Shown: positions 31,529 through 43,145 of the stretch, one piece after another
Layout of the letters: every line of letters begins with the position of its first letter
How positions within the stretch are numbered: position 1 is the stretch's first letter
Origin: Bombus terrestris
Taxonomy: Eukaryota; Arthropoda; Insecta; Hymenoptera; Apidae
Length of the DNA: 64,000 nucleotides
Reading direction: 5' to 3'
NCBI RefSeq assembly: GCF_910591885.1
Contig: NW_025963549.1
Location: 930,001 to 994,000 of the forward strand
Notes under the pieces: model-generated
Databases searched by the model: none
What the model was told of the DNA's origin: nothing
Seen by the model: the letters and a program-made list of their open reading frames with translations, nothing else
Translations under genes and position numbers: made by a program

Positions 31529-32285
31529 CTCGCTCGTGCCGGTTGTTGACTGACGATGGAAATTTCCATGTCCCCTGCTCGTATTTCCTTTGTTTCCTCC
31601 TCCTCTGCTGCGACCACGTGTTGACCCAAGCCAAAAACTGATACTGTTTCCCGCTTCGACGCCATTTTGACACTCTCTCCCAAAATGTCCTACTCTTCCA
31701 CATCTGAAGCATCCTTCCTCTTTTGCAGAAAAGGCGCTGGTTTGCATTTCTCCTCGATTCTTTTCCGCTATTTCAATTTTATTTTTTAAATACGCTACCG
31801 TTTGATTTTCGGCTTTCAGTGCATCTACTATATCCGCTATGTAGCTGTATTCTTCGGGTAACGTATTCAGCATGTAAGTTAGTTTTTCCCTCTCACTCAC
31901 TTGTGCACCCGCACATTTTAATTCGTTTATTAATTTTTCGAAATCGCTAAAGAACGATGCTGAATCACTGTAGTTCTCAAGTTTTATCTTTTCCAATCTC
32001 CTTCTGCATACGATCTGTAGTGCCGTCGAATCTGTCAAGTACATTTCATCAAACTTTTTTACTATCTCATACGCCGTTTTTTCTTCTCTAATATATTCCA
32101 ATGGTCTGTTTGTGATGGCACTATAAATTATATTTATTGCCTTCGGATCCTTTTTGTCCCAGTCTTCACTGTCTGTTTCTGTCTTCACCCTAGTTGTGAA
32201 AACCTCGCATTCTCTATACTTGAGAAACATCGTTATTCTTTGCTTCCAGATACCGTAAATATCCATCGAAAATAGGTATCATGAT
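31529..32285 (-). pseudogene. Copia gag (copy 2)
   Basis: Gag body open from 32266, with GIWKQRITMFL, RRRLEKIKLENY and a CCHC knuckle (CFRCGRVGHFGREC). The start region is frameshifted in the same way as copy 1, consistent with shared ancestry. It runs into the solo LTR at 31528. Confidence 0.85.
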
Positions 32286-32475
32286 TTCCAATCTCTCCAT
32301 TTTAAATGATTCCTTATCTCTTACTCAAGCGTTCCTACGTGCTCCAAGTGTATTTTTCCTCTTTGTAACCTTTGAACGTTTCTTTCCATACTGAAGACTC
32401 ACTCGACCTAACTCGCAATATTGAAAACCACGCACTAAAATAATTGGCAAAACTATGAACCACGCTCTGCTACCA

Positions 32476-32720
32476 TGTAAAGATATAGAATGGATTCGGA
32501 AATACCAATAATTCCCTTTATTTAGCACACAACAGTTATACATATATCTTAAACTCTAAAGACCACGAAACCCTACTCGCACGCACGCTTGTTGTCAACA
32601 GACTCTTTCAGATACTTCTAATGACTGACTCTTGTCTTTTGTCCCAACTAAGGCCTGGACGTCCTCTGACGCTTATACACACATTCACATGTACAGTGTA
32701 AATGTATCATGTTCCTAGCA
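32476..32720 (-). repeat. Copia 5' LTR, copy 2
   Basis: 245 bp next to the primer site (32465-32475, complement of TGGTAGCAGAG). The outer end abuts the CMTR1-like pseudogene at 32721. It is the mirror image of 63567-63811. Confidence 0.9.
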
Positions 32721-35227
32721 GAATTGTTATGCGACTGATGCATCAACATACCATGCAAGAAGAATTGGAAACTAGGACAAAAAGGAAGAACTGTGAAAGA
32801 GATACTTATAATCATAGTAAACGACAAAAAATTCGCAGATGTTCAAGTGAATCTGACGAGGAGGATATTGATGAAAAGGTAGTTGACAATAGAAGAATAC
32901 AAGTAATAACACAAGAGTCAAACAATCTCCTCGATAACGACAAAAGGATGGTGCGAATGATGGGATATACGGAGGTTACGGCCTCGGAAATAATGAACAA
33001 GGTCGTTTAGAGCCAGTTGAAGCACCTAGGCAGCATGGTCGCAGAGGCTTTGGACATCATGTTCTTGGACATGAAGATTCAGGTCTTAAATGGCATCCTG
33101 CAGAGGGAGTTATAAAGTGTGTAAAAGATATGATATGGTGATATGAAAAGTTGACCACAGATGAAGAAATTGATTTCTGTTGTCAGATATAGTGAAAACT
33201 GTTATCAATGCGAAAACGGTATTCGCTCATTTGGATGACGTTGAAGTGCGTCGAGCAAGGACACATTGTAATCCTCATGAAACAATTCGTGGTGCACGTT
33301 TTTTAAATCGTGCTACTGTTAAAATGGCGAATACAGATAGAGCATGTAACTTTATGTTTACTAACCCAAAAGGTTTGAGGGAGAATGGGCTGCTATACTC
33401 TGCAGATGTATGTGCCGGAGCAAGAGGTTTTACTGAACATATTCTATGGCGAAAGAAATGACGTGCTAAAGGATTTGCTCTTACTTTAGAAAATGAACAT
33501 GATTTCAAATTAGAAGACATTTATGCGGGTCCTTGTGAAACATTTCATCCATACTACGGACCAGAGGAAAGTGATGATGTCTTTGACCCAGATAATGAAG
33601 AGGCATTTGCAAATCTTATAATGCAGCATACCCATGGAAAAGGAGTACATTTTGTGATGTCTGATTGAGGATTCTAAGTAGAACGACAAGAAAATGTATA
33701 AGAATTTCTTTCAAAACAACTGTATCTTTGTCGATGTTTAATAGCATTGATGGTTGAAAGAGAGGGTGGTGATTTTGTGACTTAATTATTCAACCTTTTT
33801 ACACCCTTTAGTGCTGGTTTAGTTTATTTAATGTATCGCTGCTTTGAAGAAGTTTTTATTTTTAAACCAAACTCTTCTAGACCATGAAATTCAGAACGTT
33901 ACTTAATATGTAAGAAGAAACGATCTGGGGTACAAGATGTTGTTGAATATCTGAAGCATGTTAATCGTCTGCTTTTAAAAGGTTGTGTAAATGACGACGT
34001 TTTACAACTAGTATCATATAATGAATTAAAAAGAGAGAAACAATTTGTTCAATATCTACGTGCTTCAAACAAAGATTTGGCCGGAAAACTAATAATCGAC
34101 CTGTGTAATATTGCAGCAGCTTATGCGGATAATACTCTTGTTGAGACAAAACAAGCTGATATGCGCAAACAATATCTAGAGTATTGGAAACTTCCAGATG
34201 AAACTAGGACAATCCCAAGACACATGAAACCAAAGACAAATTGAATACTCCTTGAAAGATACTTCATTTCTTACTATTAATCCAGCACAATTGATGGAAT
34301 TTAACATTGAAAATGCATTTTTATCACTATATGACTGGTTTTGTATGCCATGTGGTACAAAGCCAAGGTCTGATGATGATAGGAAGCACGCTACATTTTA
34401 TATGGGCGTGGGAAGGAGCAACGTATATAAATATACAAAGAATTCTTGGCTTAGTGTCGATGACATTGGCATAGAATTACCACCAAATACACTTGTAAAC
34501 GCAGAGGTTGTATATGAAATGACTAAGGAGTTTATATATCAGCAAAAAGTACTTGCATTGCATATTATAGATGCATTCTACTTAGGAGGAGTGGACATTA
34601 GCAAAAAATATTTGAGGAGCAGGTAAGCAAGTGAATCTTATTGAAATCAATAATAAACTTTTAGATTTCCAGTAATGAAATGTTTTTTCAAGGAGTACGT
34701 TCATGTGATACTAATGTATGACTGTTGTTTAAAGGAACGAGGAAGCGACGTTGTTCTGTGAAGCTTTGTGGAAACCAGCAGGAAATAACTGTACTCGAAT
34801 ACGTGCCAAAGAACTACTTCCAGTTGGTACATATATCTGCGAAAAGTTGCGAGTAACGCAGCGTAAAATGAAAAATAATTCCGATGCCTTAGTATACGAA
34901 CTTCCAGAAAAGACATTAGATGTTAATGGTTATAATAAGGACAAATTATATTTCATACAACAGAGTGTAATATTTTTAAGAAGCACTGGAAATCCTTGGA
35001 ATCGGTATGTCAGTAAAACACATTCCATAAAGTATGTCTTTAATTGAAAAACAAACGAGAAGCTATTCGACCTTCATAGACCAAGTTCAGCAGAAGCAAG
35101 TTTCGTTAAATCTTTTAAAGGTCGCCTTATTTGTCATTGGCCTAATGATTCATCACTTACTATAAACAGATTTGCAAAATTTATTAAAGAGAAGTGTCCG
35201 GCATACAATACGCGCTTAGAATATTAA
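32721..35227 (+). pseudogene. CMTR1-like cap 2'-O-methyltransferase pseudogene, copy 2
   Basis: The most complete readable copy. Order: charged N-terminus (32753-32955), G-patch-like segment in a shifted frame (GYGLGNNEQGRLEPVEAPRQ, about 32960-33110), methyltransferase domain with SAM motif altered to DVCAGARGF, TGA at 33459-33461, the FTL..NEHDFKLED region, more stops near 33665, then the C-terminal part (34252-34626 and 34735-35047). A GT-AG intron of 112 bases (34623-34734) with a CTAAT-like branch site seems retained, while other introns appear absent, so this is a partly processed copy or a DNA-level gene fragment. Inactive. Confidence 0.8.
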
Positions 35228-36600
35228 AACTACAGGCTGTACATATATTCGTACAAGACTTGAACCGCATAGATGTCAAACAGATTAATTCCGTTAATTT
35301 GACTGTTATTTCAAATATGACATACTTGGGATATATATTGTAGTATTTAGCATTATATTTCTATAGAAATAGAAGTGTAGCGGTACATGAGTCATAGGAC
35401 AAAGCAAATTACGTCGTTGTCGCCTCGAAGTACCTAGACCGCTGAGCTACAATTAATGCAAAAACAATGTCACCGCAACCAGCTATTGTCGTCAGGTAGG
35501 CAAATACGAATTCTTTCAACCCCCCCCCCCCCATCGACTAGTATAGGTAGCCTTAACTCAAATACATCTGTCGGTCAAAAACATCAATCAGGTCATTGAT
35601 GTTCGACACATGACTCAGGTCATTTATAATGAAATATGTAGAGGACACGGTATATGGGAAGTTTGACCGTCAGACTTATTTAAGGTTATCGATTGTCGTC
35701 GTAATCCTCGAATTTACATAAAATAATAAAGTAAGGTACAACCTATGGGCCCTGAGTCGTAGGTACAATGTGTAAAAATATTCCATAAATGTTCGTCACG
35801 AAATTCAGCAGATCGCTCGTTGATACTCGTAGGTATTCGAAGATACTTTACTCTTTGGGTTGCCTCGGTTTATTTATACTGGTCGGGGCAGAAGTCGGAA
35901 GATTCAAAATCGTCTTTGTTCGAAGTAGCGGCAACATTTTTATGTTCCGAGTGTATTTACTTGTATTCTTACGATCCTGATACTCCGAGGCAAAGTAACA
36001 ATAGGATTTGAATTTCCCTCTGGCTCATATGCCGCAACAAATTTTTATAGTTTGTGCTCATGAATAAGTACTTATGAACTATCTAAAAAATATAATAAGC
36101 TGAAGTACTGTAGGAAAGTAATTTACAGTGCTACTAGGTTTGGTTACATATTTCAATATCGTTCGCGCCATCGCAAAAGCTAGTATGACGCTGCGTCGCC
36201 GTATATGCACACGGGGAGGTGATGGACGAGGCGAGGATGATAGCCTCCCGCGAAGTAGGGCCTGGCCCTGAAGGAGTCCCGCGACGGGTATGAGGGGAGA
36301 TGATGCGGGTCATGGCACCTAGACTGCGACACCTATTTACATCGTGTTCGAAGGAGGGTGCCAACCCTCGGATATGGCGCACGGCGAGGCTGGTATTGCT
36401 TCGGAAGAAGGGACGACCAGCCCTTGTATCGTCCGGTATGCCTATAGGATGAAGTGTGCAATTTCTTCCAAGGAATCATTGCCAGAATCATTGTACTGTT
36501 CTCAGTCGAAAATGTTCGTGAGATGTCAACAACGACTTTTGGCATCAATGACATAGTATAGTGATAACTACACTATGAGTTAGGGCCATCTATAGGCAAA
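35228..36600. other. Spacer between CMTR1-like pseudogene and satellite (arm A)
   Basis: No convincing gene. It contains a run of 13 C (35520-35532), AT-rich stretches, and a GC-rich part (36160-36450) whose frames of 60-80 codons do not resemble known proteins. Repeated in inverted form at about 59700-61059, so it is a duplicated low-copy piece rather than known transposon sequence. Confidence 0.6.
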
Positions 36601-38600
36601 TTCCGGTTTCATATTTATAGACCTGATACGCTCGATTTGACAGGGATCAGTGCGGACATAGCGCCAATTGTCTAGTGTGCGCTGAATTGGGCAAGAAATC
36701 TGGAGTACCGGGCACATCGAATACTCGGCATGTCTGCAACAGCAAAGGAAGTACGGGGATTTGACCATTTGATTCTGAATATGGAAACCTGCAATGTCGC
36801 CGTATTTAACACGGCCCAGAGTTGACATAGAGCAAACCGGCTGGAGTATGCTGAATTTGGCAGCAAATGTGCAGTATTACGTGCATCATATTGTCGACAT
36901 ACCTACAACGGATACGGAGATACTTTCACTTGAATAACTAGGCTTGAATATGAAAAACTACAAATACTCGATTTGACTCGGTCCGGATTTAACACGGCTT
37001 AAACAAGATGAAGCGCTCTGCGTATGGCAGTCAATGTGGAATATAACGCGCATCGAATTGTCTACATAACTGCAATCGAAATGTAGTCACGTTGATCTGA
37101 ATATTTATTCCTGAACATGCAAAATTGCATTTTGGCAGGTTTTGGCAGAGACCAGAGTTGACATAGCTCAAACAAGCTGATGAGTAATGTAACTGTAGCA
37201 AATGTAGAGTATAAGGCGTGTCGCATTGTCGACATATGTGCAAAACAAGCGGAGAGACTTTTAAAGCAATATTTAAGCATTAATAGCAAAAACTGCAATT
37301 CTGCTAGATTTTACAGGGTCCAGAGTTGGCATAGCACAAACCGGCAGATTTGGCATCAGATGTAGAATATAACGCGCATCGTATGGCCAATGTTTCTGCA
37401 AAACAAGCGGAGATACCTTCATTCGAATATGTAAGCATTAATATCCAAAACTGCAATCACGCTGGATTTCTCCGGGTCCAGTCTTGACAGTGTGCAAACG
37501 GGCTGATGTGTGCTGTATTTGGCAGAAAATATGCAGTATTACGTACATCCTATTGTCGACGTACCTACAATGGATATGGAGGTACTTACACTTGAAAAAC
37601 TAGACTTGAATATGCAAAACTACAAATACGCTGGATTTGACTCGGTCCGGATATAACACGGCTTAAACCAGATGAAGCGCTCTGCGTATGGCAGTCAATG
37701 TGGAATATAGCGCGCATCGTATTGTCGACATATGTGCTATGGAATCGGAGTCACGTTGATTTGAATATTTAAGCCTGAACATACAAAATTGCATTTGGGC
37801 TGGATTTTGCAGGGACCAGAGTTTACGCAGCGCAAGCGAGCTGATGGGCAATGTAACTACAGGAAATGCGGAGGACAAGGCGTATGGAATTGTCGACATA
37901 TGTGCAAAAGAAGCGGCGAAGCTTTGAATGCAATATTTAAGCATTAACAACAAAAACTACAATTACGCTGGATTTTACAGGGTCCAGAGTTGACATAGCA
38001 CAGACCGGCTGATTTGGCATCTTATGTGGAGTATTCTGCGCATCGAATAGGCGACATAGAAACCATGATACGTTCATTTGAATATGTAATATTTGAATAT
38101 TTCAACTGAAAATGCATAATTGCAAATACGCTGAGTTTGGCTGCGCCCACAGGTTACATAACTCAAACCAGATAATATGCATTGTGTTTGGCAGCAAAAG
38201 TGGCGTATATCGCGCATCGAATTGTTGGCATATCTGCAATGCAAACGGCGATACGGTGATTTGAATAATTAATCATGAATTTGTAAAGCAGCAATTTCGC
38301 TAGGTTTGACAGAGACCGGAGTTGACATGGTACAAACCAGCAGATGTGCGGTGCACATGACATCGGATGTGTAATGTAACGGGCATCGCTTTGTCGCCAT
38401 ATGTGCAATAGAAACGGAGATACATTCATTTGAATATGTTAACCTTAATTTGTAAAACTGCAATTACGCTTGATATGTCGAGGACCAGAGATGATATAAT
38501 AGCACGAGCCAGCTGATGTGAGCTGTATTTGGCAGGCAATGAGGAGTATATCTCGCATCTAATTGACGGCAAATCTCCAATCGCAGCGGTGATAAGTTTG
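36600..38600 (-). repeat. ~168-bp satellite, block 3 (inverted)
   Basis: Same monomer family as blocks 1 and 2 but on the minus strand (TTTGGCAGCAAAT and CTGCAATTGC-type landmarks in reverse). About 12 diverged monomers. The left part is homologous to 59100-59690, the right part to 21130-21700. Confidence 0.88.
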
Positions 38601-38775
38601 ATTTAATATTCAATAATGGGCCTGTTACGATACCGATAGTATTAGCGTGACTGAAACACATTGCCGTCTCAGTAAAACCATTTTATTTGAAGCTTCACGC
38701 CACAGTTCTGAATCCGGACAAGACCGTTTCATGTTCTCGCAAGAGCAAGCAGTCAAATTAAGGTACTTACACGAG

Positions 38776-39213
38776 TTAGAGTCTAATACATTTTATTGGT
38801 CCAATATCGATGTGACGATCTCGCATCGAAATTTTCGGAGGACCGCGTAACCTTCCAACGACGACCGCCGTACGAGCAGCGGATAAACTTATTTCGTGCC
38901 TTAGGTTGCCCTCACAACGTCCTCTACTTCTTGATTCTTGGTTGGTAGCTTTATCGGTTGCAGGTCCGAGAAATTGCATATTGACCCGCTTTCTCGTATG
39001 TCGCATGTGACGTCTCACTTTCCGCCGTAGACACTTGTCGGATCTATATACGTTGAACCATTTGCGCGAGACAAGCGCGGCGCTCTGCAGGGACGACGGA
39101 TCCAATTTTCGAAGTATCAAGTGCGAAACCTCCAGTGGTAGTTCGGAAATGATATCTACCTTGCTTGGCACGAACAAACCAACGACGCGTAGTAGAGATC
39201 TAAAAAACTCCAT
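38776..39213 (-). CDS. Short F-box protein (arm B' copy)
   Basis: A 145-codon open frame, the inverted duplicate of 20565-21002. The F-box segment reads HLILRKLDPSSLQSAALVSRKW, closer to a usual F-box than arm A, where proline replaces the leucine after HLI. The basic stretch after the F-box is kept. No indel separates the copies, and residue-changing differences outnumber silent ones 10 to 5, which is weak evidence for only mild constraint or none. Whether it is transcribed is unknown. Confidence 0.6.
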   Translation of the reverse strand: MEFFRSLLRVVGLFVPSKVDIISELPLEVSHLILRKLDPSSLQSAALVSRKWFNVYRSDKCLRRKVRRHMRHTRKRVNMQFLGPATDKATNQESRSRGRCEGNLRHEISLSAARTAVVVGRLRGPPKISMRDRHIDIGPIKCIRL

Positions 39214-39239
39214 GTTGCTTCTACTGTTGCGCGAGCACG

Positions 39240-39273
39240 ACTGACGGTCTGGCTAAGAGTGGAAGCTTATATA
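39240..39273 (-). promoter_or_regulatory. TATA box and TCAGT initiator for the F-box unit (arm B')
   Basis: On the minus strand TATATAAG (39273-39266) precedes TCAGT (39244-39240) with the same spacing as arm A. Confidence 0.55.
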
Positions 39274-39365
39274 TGTGCTGTTCGTCACGGTGCACTGCGA
39301 GTTCCGGTTCCGGGTGAGAGTGCTGGTCAGGCAGAATCGATGGTATGTGCATGTATTTTCACTTA

Positions 39366-40417
39366 CATCGGGTTCACATTATGATTAGAGTTAGAGGCGC
39401 GAAACGAATCTTCATTTGGTTTAGACGTTGTAGTTATGCAATAGAGCAGATATTTACTAGAATAAATTTGATTGTTATATAATTTGACAAGTAGTCGTGA
39501 TAATTAGGTACTCGAGAAGCTAATGACAATGATCCTGGGTTCAATAACAAAGCCGCGGGCAACGGGATAACAGAATTCGTTTTCATCCTGATTCCAAGTT
39601 GTACCATACTTCCTTATCTATGTTATAGGTAGGACTGAACAAACTCTTTGTCAAAACATAGAATATCCACCGAGTGTTAAGGCTCTTTGTTATTGGCTAA
39701 TGTGACCTCACGAGAGAATGATTTTCCGGCACGATGATGCTGCAGTGGAAAACAATGATGGGTGTGTCTAAGGGCACCGGAACATCGGATTCGTGGGGAA
39801 AAGACTTCGCTCGGAAAGAGATTGATAGTGACGTTACTGTTAATTGGACAATTTCCATGTTGATGGTTAGAGAAGGATGCTAGTAGCCCTTGAGGGAACG
39901 TTGCTAGCGGGAAGCGTCGTCCGTGGAAAAATAGATTTCACCTATCATCCCGTAGTTGGAACGAAGACTGTTTGCCTGTTTAGGACTGTTAAGGACTTTA
40001 ATTAACTAAATCTTAAGGTTTATAATGGGTCCTCAGGCTAGCTAAACATATACTGTTGAGATGCGTTGACATCTGGCAATCATCTTATCCGACGGATAGA
40101 GTCTGCGTGTGGCGAGACACGGGACAGAAACCGTTGGAATGTTTACTGTCACGTGCCGCTACGATTATTTCATTTAAGGACAGCTATAGAATTACTCCAT
40201 GCCTTTATTAGCCAAAACGTTCATCCCTTGACCGCGGCTACATTCGGTGACTGGTTGTCGCCTCGAGGCCAAGTGCAGTATCACAAGTTTCGAACAATTA
40301 CAATCGGACTGGATGGCTACAATTGTTGAATTACAGTTATGGTAGAATCTAGATTACAATATTACGGGATTTTCCCAAAATTCCAAACGGAAGATTCCCG
40401 TGTTCTTTCATCTCCGA
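39366..40417 (-). repeat. Ty3/gypsy LTR, uninterrupted (arm B')
   Basis: The mirror of 13689-20411. At about 39596-39610 it holds a single ATGGTACAACTT (as its complement), the empty target site of the LINE. Diverged from the solo LTR 30025-30961. Confidence 0.75.
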
Positions 40418-40570
40418 TTTATATTTATGTCGCTGGTAGTTCTTACGCATTAGCTTATCGACGGCCTGGCTGGGAACGATCAGGGAAGCGAACTTTTCTG
40501 CACGAGCGCCTGGAGTGATGAATTCCTGAGTCGTCTTTGTTTTGCTCGTTTCAAACATCAGGTGGTATTA

Positions 40571-41400
40571 TTACTTCGCGATTTTCGCTGTAATGGTGTT
40601 CAGTGTTATCGTGCAATAAAAATTCACGCGTTTCGGACGGTCTACGGGTACGATTACGTTCTTGTTGCTAACTTCAATAGCATTGGTTCTTTTTGCTCTC
40701 GATATAAATTGATGCGGTCCGCCGTAGGATGGTTGTAAGGGGTTTCCGATGGCATCGTGACGTAGAAATACGTAAGACGATGTTTCGAGTGGAACACGGA
40801 GGTTTCTTTTTCGCCGTGTCGCGTAATCCGGTGAGGCCTGATCTTTTCTATTCGTAGTTTTAGACGGCTTCCGTATTTTGACTTGGCCTGTTGCTTCGTT
40901 GGTGCACAGAATTCTGCCGGCAATCGTATGCCGGTGCCATAAACTATTTCGGCTGTCGTCGTTTTCACGTCCGTAATAGCTGTTCGTATGCCTAATAAAA
41001 CTATTGGCAAGATTTCTACACAGTTGCTCGTATCGTGGCATTTGATTGCTGCTTTTAGTTGTCGGGGCAGGCGCTCTACCATCCCGTTGGTCGCGGGGTG
41101 ATAGGCTGTCGTTCGTAAATGCCTAATGCCGAGGAACAGACATAATTCGTTAAATAAGTTTGATTCGAACTGACGTCCTTGATCGGTCCTTATCCTTAAA
41201 GGTACGTCGAAACGGAATATCCACGTGGAAAGGAGGGCTGAAGCAACGGTTGCCGCCTCCATGTCGGCGATGGAAACGGCTTCGGTCTAACGCGAAAAAC
41301 GATCGATTTTCGCCAGGCAGTGTCGGTATCCTAGCGTCCCGTGTCTGGGGGGGGGGGGTTTGTCATGAGGTCTTCGATGTCCTTTAGCTGTTGATCGCTG
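40571..41400 (-). pseudogene. Ty3/gypsy integrase fragment (arm B')
   Basis: Open from 41262 to 40654, about 202 codons, longer than arm A because the TAG there is a sense codon here. Motifs: RIRTDQGRQFESNLF, TAYHPATNGMVER, VYGTGIRLPAEF. The C-terminal LRHDAIGNPLQPSYGGP lies in another frame (41041-40571). A run of G near 41346-41356 breaks the upstream frame. Confidence 0.82.
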
Positions 41401-41454
41401 AGGCATTTGCCTAGCGTCACGTTCCTAATTATGCTCTAGCAGTTTATATTTCTC

Positions 41455-41861
41455 TAATCAAGTTATTTGAATGAACTGTAATTTATACCTGTTAAATCAG
41501 TGTATACTTAATTGAACCACCCCGATTATCCTAACAGAAATAAGGTTATTGATCTGTTCGTGGCTGTTAGGAACATGATACATTTACACTGTACATGTGA
41601 ATGTGTGTGTAAGCGTCAGAGGACGTCCAGGCCTTAGTTGGGACAAAAGACAAGAGTCAGTCGTTACAAGTATCTGGAAGAGTCGGTTGGCAACAAGCGT
41701 GCGTGCGAGTAGGATTTCGAGGTCTTTAGAGTATAAGATATATGTATAACTGTTGTGTGCTAAATAAAGGGAATTATTTCTATTTCCGAACCCCTTCTAT
41801 ATCCTTACAGTGGCGTCGATTATCTGATGGTAACGGGAATTTACGACTCTCGTTGACGCGA
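41455..41861 (-). repeat. BEL-like LTR remnant split by a solo Copia LTR
   Basis: 41455-41564 and 41810-41861 together match part of the BEL/Pao LTR in reverse orientation (around GTGTCGATTAT and CGACTCTCGTTGACGCG). They are separated exactly by the solo Copia LTR and its 5-bp duplication. Confidence 0.75.
41565..41809 (+). repeat. Solo Copia LTR with perfect target-site duplication
   Basis: A 245-bp LTR from TGTTAGGAAC to ATCCTTACA, flanked by GTGGC on both sides (41560-41564 and 41810-41814). This is a clean solo LTR, formed by recombination between the two LTRs of an insertion. Confidence 0.92.
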
Positions 41862-42617
41862 AACATAGTTGATTTTGTTTAAATGCTAGTTATAGTTTCA
41901 CGTGAGTAGTGGCAGAAGGAAAGAAGGGTATACACGAATCATTTATAAACCACTTAAGATGTATAGGCGAAAATGACTTGAAATAGTATTCCTTTACTCA
42001 GATTGCCTTATTTTCATATTGCTATTATAACATAAATGTCATGGTAGAAACCCGGATGATAAATAAATGGCTTATTTCGTTAAACAAATTATTGCCTTTC
42101 TGAATTAAATTAGAGACTTTCAATAATACTCAACTACGAAATTTATGTTGATTCTTTTATAAATGGTGCATGCCTGTCAGTTAGATATTATAAGAACGAA
42201 GAGTTTACCATTAAAACTTTAAAATTTCGACAAAAGTTTTAAAGCGTAGGCGTCACTGTGTAGGTACGTAGGTAGGTAAATTGAGGTCAACCGGATGTAG
42301 AGTTAGTGCCGCATCGGCCACGCTGGTCTTTACCTTTCTCTCATTGCGTTCGTCAGATAATTAATATAATTTACATGTTATTATAAATAGTATTATAAAT
42401 TATTCTAAATTTTTGTACATTATATATATTGTTGAGGTAAATAAATTCAAAATTTAGGGAACAACGAATTCAAGTATTATCCTGTTCTGTTGGGTTACTA
42501 TTGGTGGCGGGGCAGTAGCCGCTTGGGGTACGTGGGCGTTGTCTCTGGACCGCTTCGGTCAATCTCACTCCGCGAGTAGTTGGTAACGGTTGTGTCGAAG
42601 TTAGTGACGAAAGTGCG
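41862..42617. other. Unclassified AT-rich stretch
   Basis: About 750 bases with no credible ORF or terminal repeats. It contains AT-rich tracts (42355-42440) and a GC-richer patch (42490-42600). No match to other parts of the window that I can see. It may be unique DNA or an old transposon. Confidence 0.5.
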
Positions 42618-42779
42618 CAGTGGTTTCTCAGTCTGTTTCGTGTATTTTCCATGTATGTTATATCAGATTTCTTGGATATTATTTCGTCACAGTGTAAAAT
42701 GTGTCTCTTTTATACTTGCGAACTGGTTAATTCTATCGTTGTTACTGAATATTATAATATTCTTGTACGTTAGTGTATT
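42618..42779. repeat. Second copy of the 161-bp segment
   Basis: Matches 25371-25532 closely and again lies directly before a minus-strand Copia 3' LTR. Together with the LTR and following Copia sequence it makes a direct repeat of about 610 bp with 25371-25980. Confidence 0.75.
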
Positions 42780-43024
42780 TGTAATGGTATAGAATGGATT
42801 CGGAAATACAAATAATTCCCTTTATTTAGCACACAACATTTATACATATATCTTATACTCTAAAGACCTCGAAATGCTACTAGCACGCACGCTTGTTGTC
42901 AACCGGCTCCTCCAGATACTTCTAACGCCTGACTCTTGTCTTTTGTCCCAACTAAGGCCTGGACGTCCTCTGACGCTTACACGCACATTTACATGTACAG
43001 TTTAAATGTATCATGTTCCTAACA
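42780..43024 (-). repeat. Copia 3' LTR, copy 3
   Basis: 245 bp with intact ends, followed by the purine tract (complement of TGTAAGGAGGCG, 43025-43036). Confidence 0.9.
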
Positions 43025-43145
43025 CGCCTCCTTACATTTATACTGTACACTTAATCGTATTTACATGCTTTGACGAATTACGTAACAGAAACTTTAACAC
43101 TTATTGCTTTATCTACATTTCTCTTAGTTTACATTCATCCATGAC

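Larger units (their letters stand above)
25533..32720 (-). mobile_element. Ty1/Copia retrotransposon, copy 2, with three later insertions
   Basis: Minus-strand order from the right: 5' LTR (32476-32720), primer site, gag, solo LTR (31146-31528), protease part, solo LTR (30025-30961), rest of protease, integrase, RT, then a Ty3/gypsy fragment (about 25986-27920) that replaces most of RNase H, the RNase H tail, and 3' LTR (25533-25777). Flanks GTATT and GAATT do not give a clean target-site duplication. Many stops are present. It shares insertions with copy 1 and was made by segmental duplication. Confidence 0.88.
32287..37250 (+). repeat. Inverted duplication arm A (outer pair)
   Basis: Reverse complement of about 59100-64000. 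Over 32325-35047 matching points always sum to 96287, so there is no net indel in 2.7 kb; beyond 35789 they sum to 96306, showing a net 19-base indel between. The arm carries the Copia 5' end, the CMTR1-like pseudogene, a unique spacer and the start of the satellite. Substitutions are few by eye. Homology on the left probably continues past the window end. Confidence 0.9.
38090..41861 (-). repeat. Inverted duplication arm B' (inner pair), empty of the LINE
   Basis: Reverse complement of 12305-21700 without the LINE. Matching points sum to 59778 on the F-box side and 54109 on the integrase side; the difference of 5669 fits the LINE, one TSD copy and small indels. It carries satellite, F-box unit, Ty3/gypsy LTR and integrase, BEL-like LTR and a solo Copia LTR. 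Confidence 0.9.

Noticed and set aside
35435..35455. tRNA-like A-box (TAGCTCAGCGG on the minus strand)
   Set aside because: No B-box at the right distance and no cloverleaf; the match is too short to call a tRNA or SINE.
36134..36556. Overlapping 70-80 codon frames on both strands in the GC-rich spacer
   Set aside because: No domain, no start context, and both strands equally open; repeated only because the arm is duplicated.
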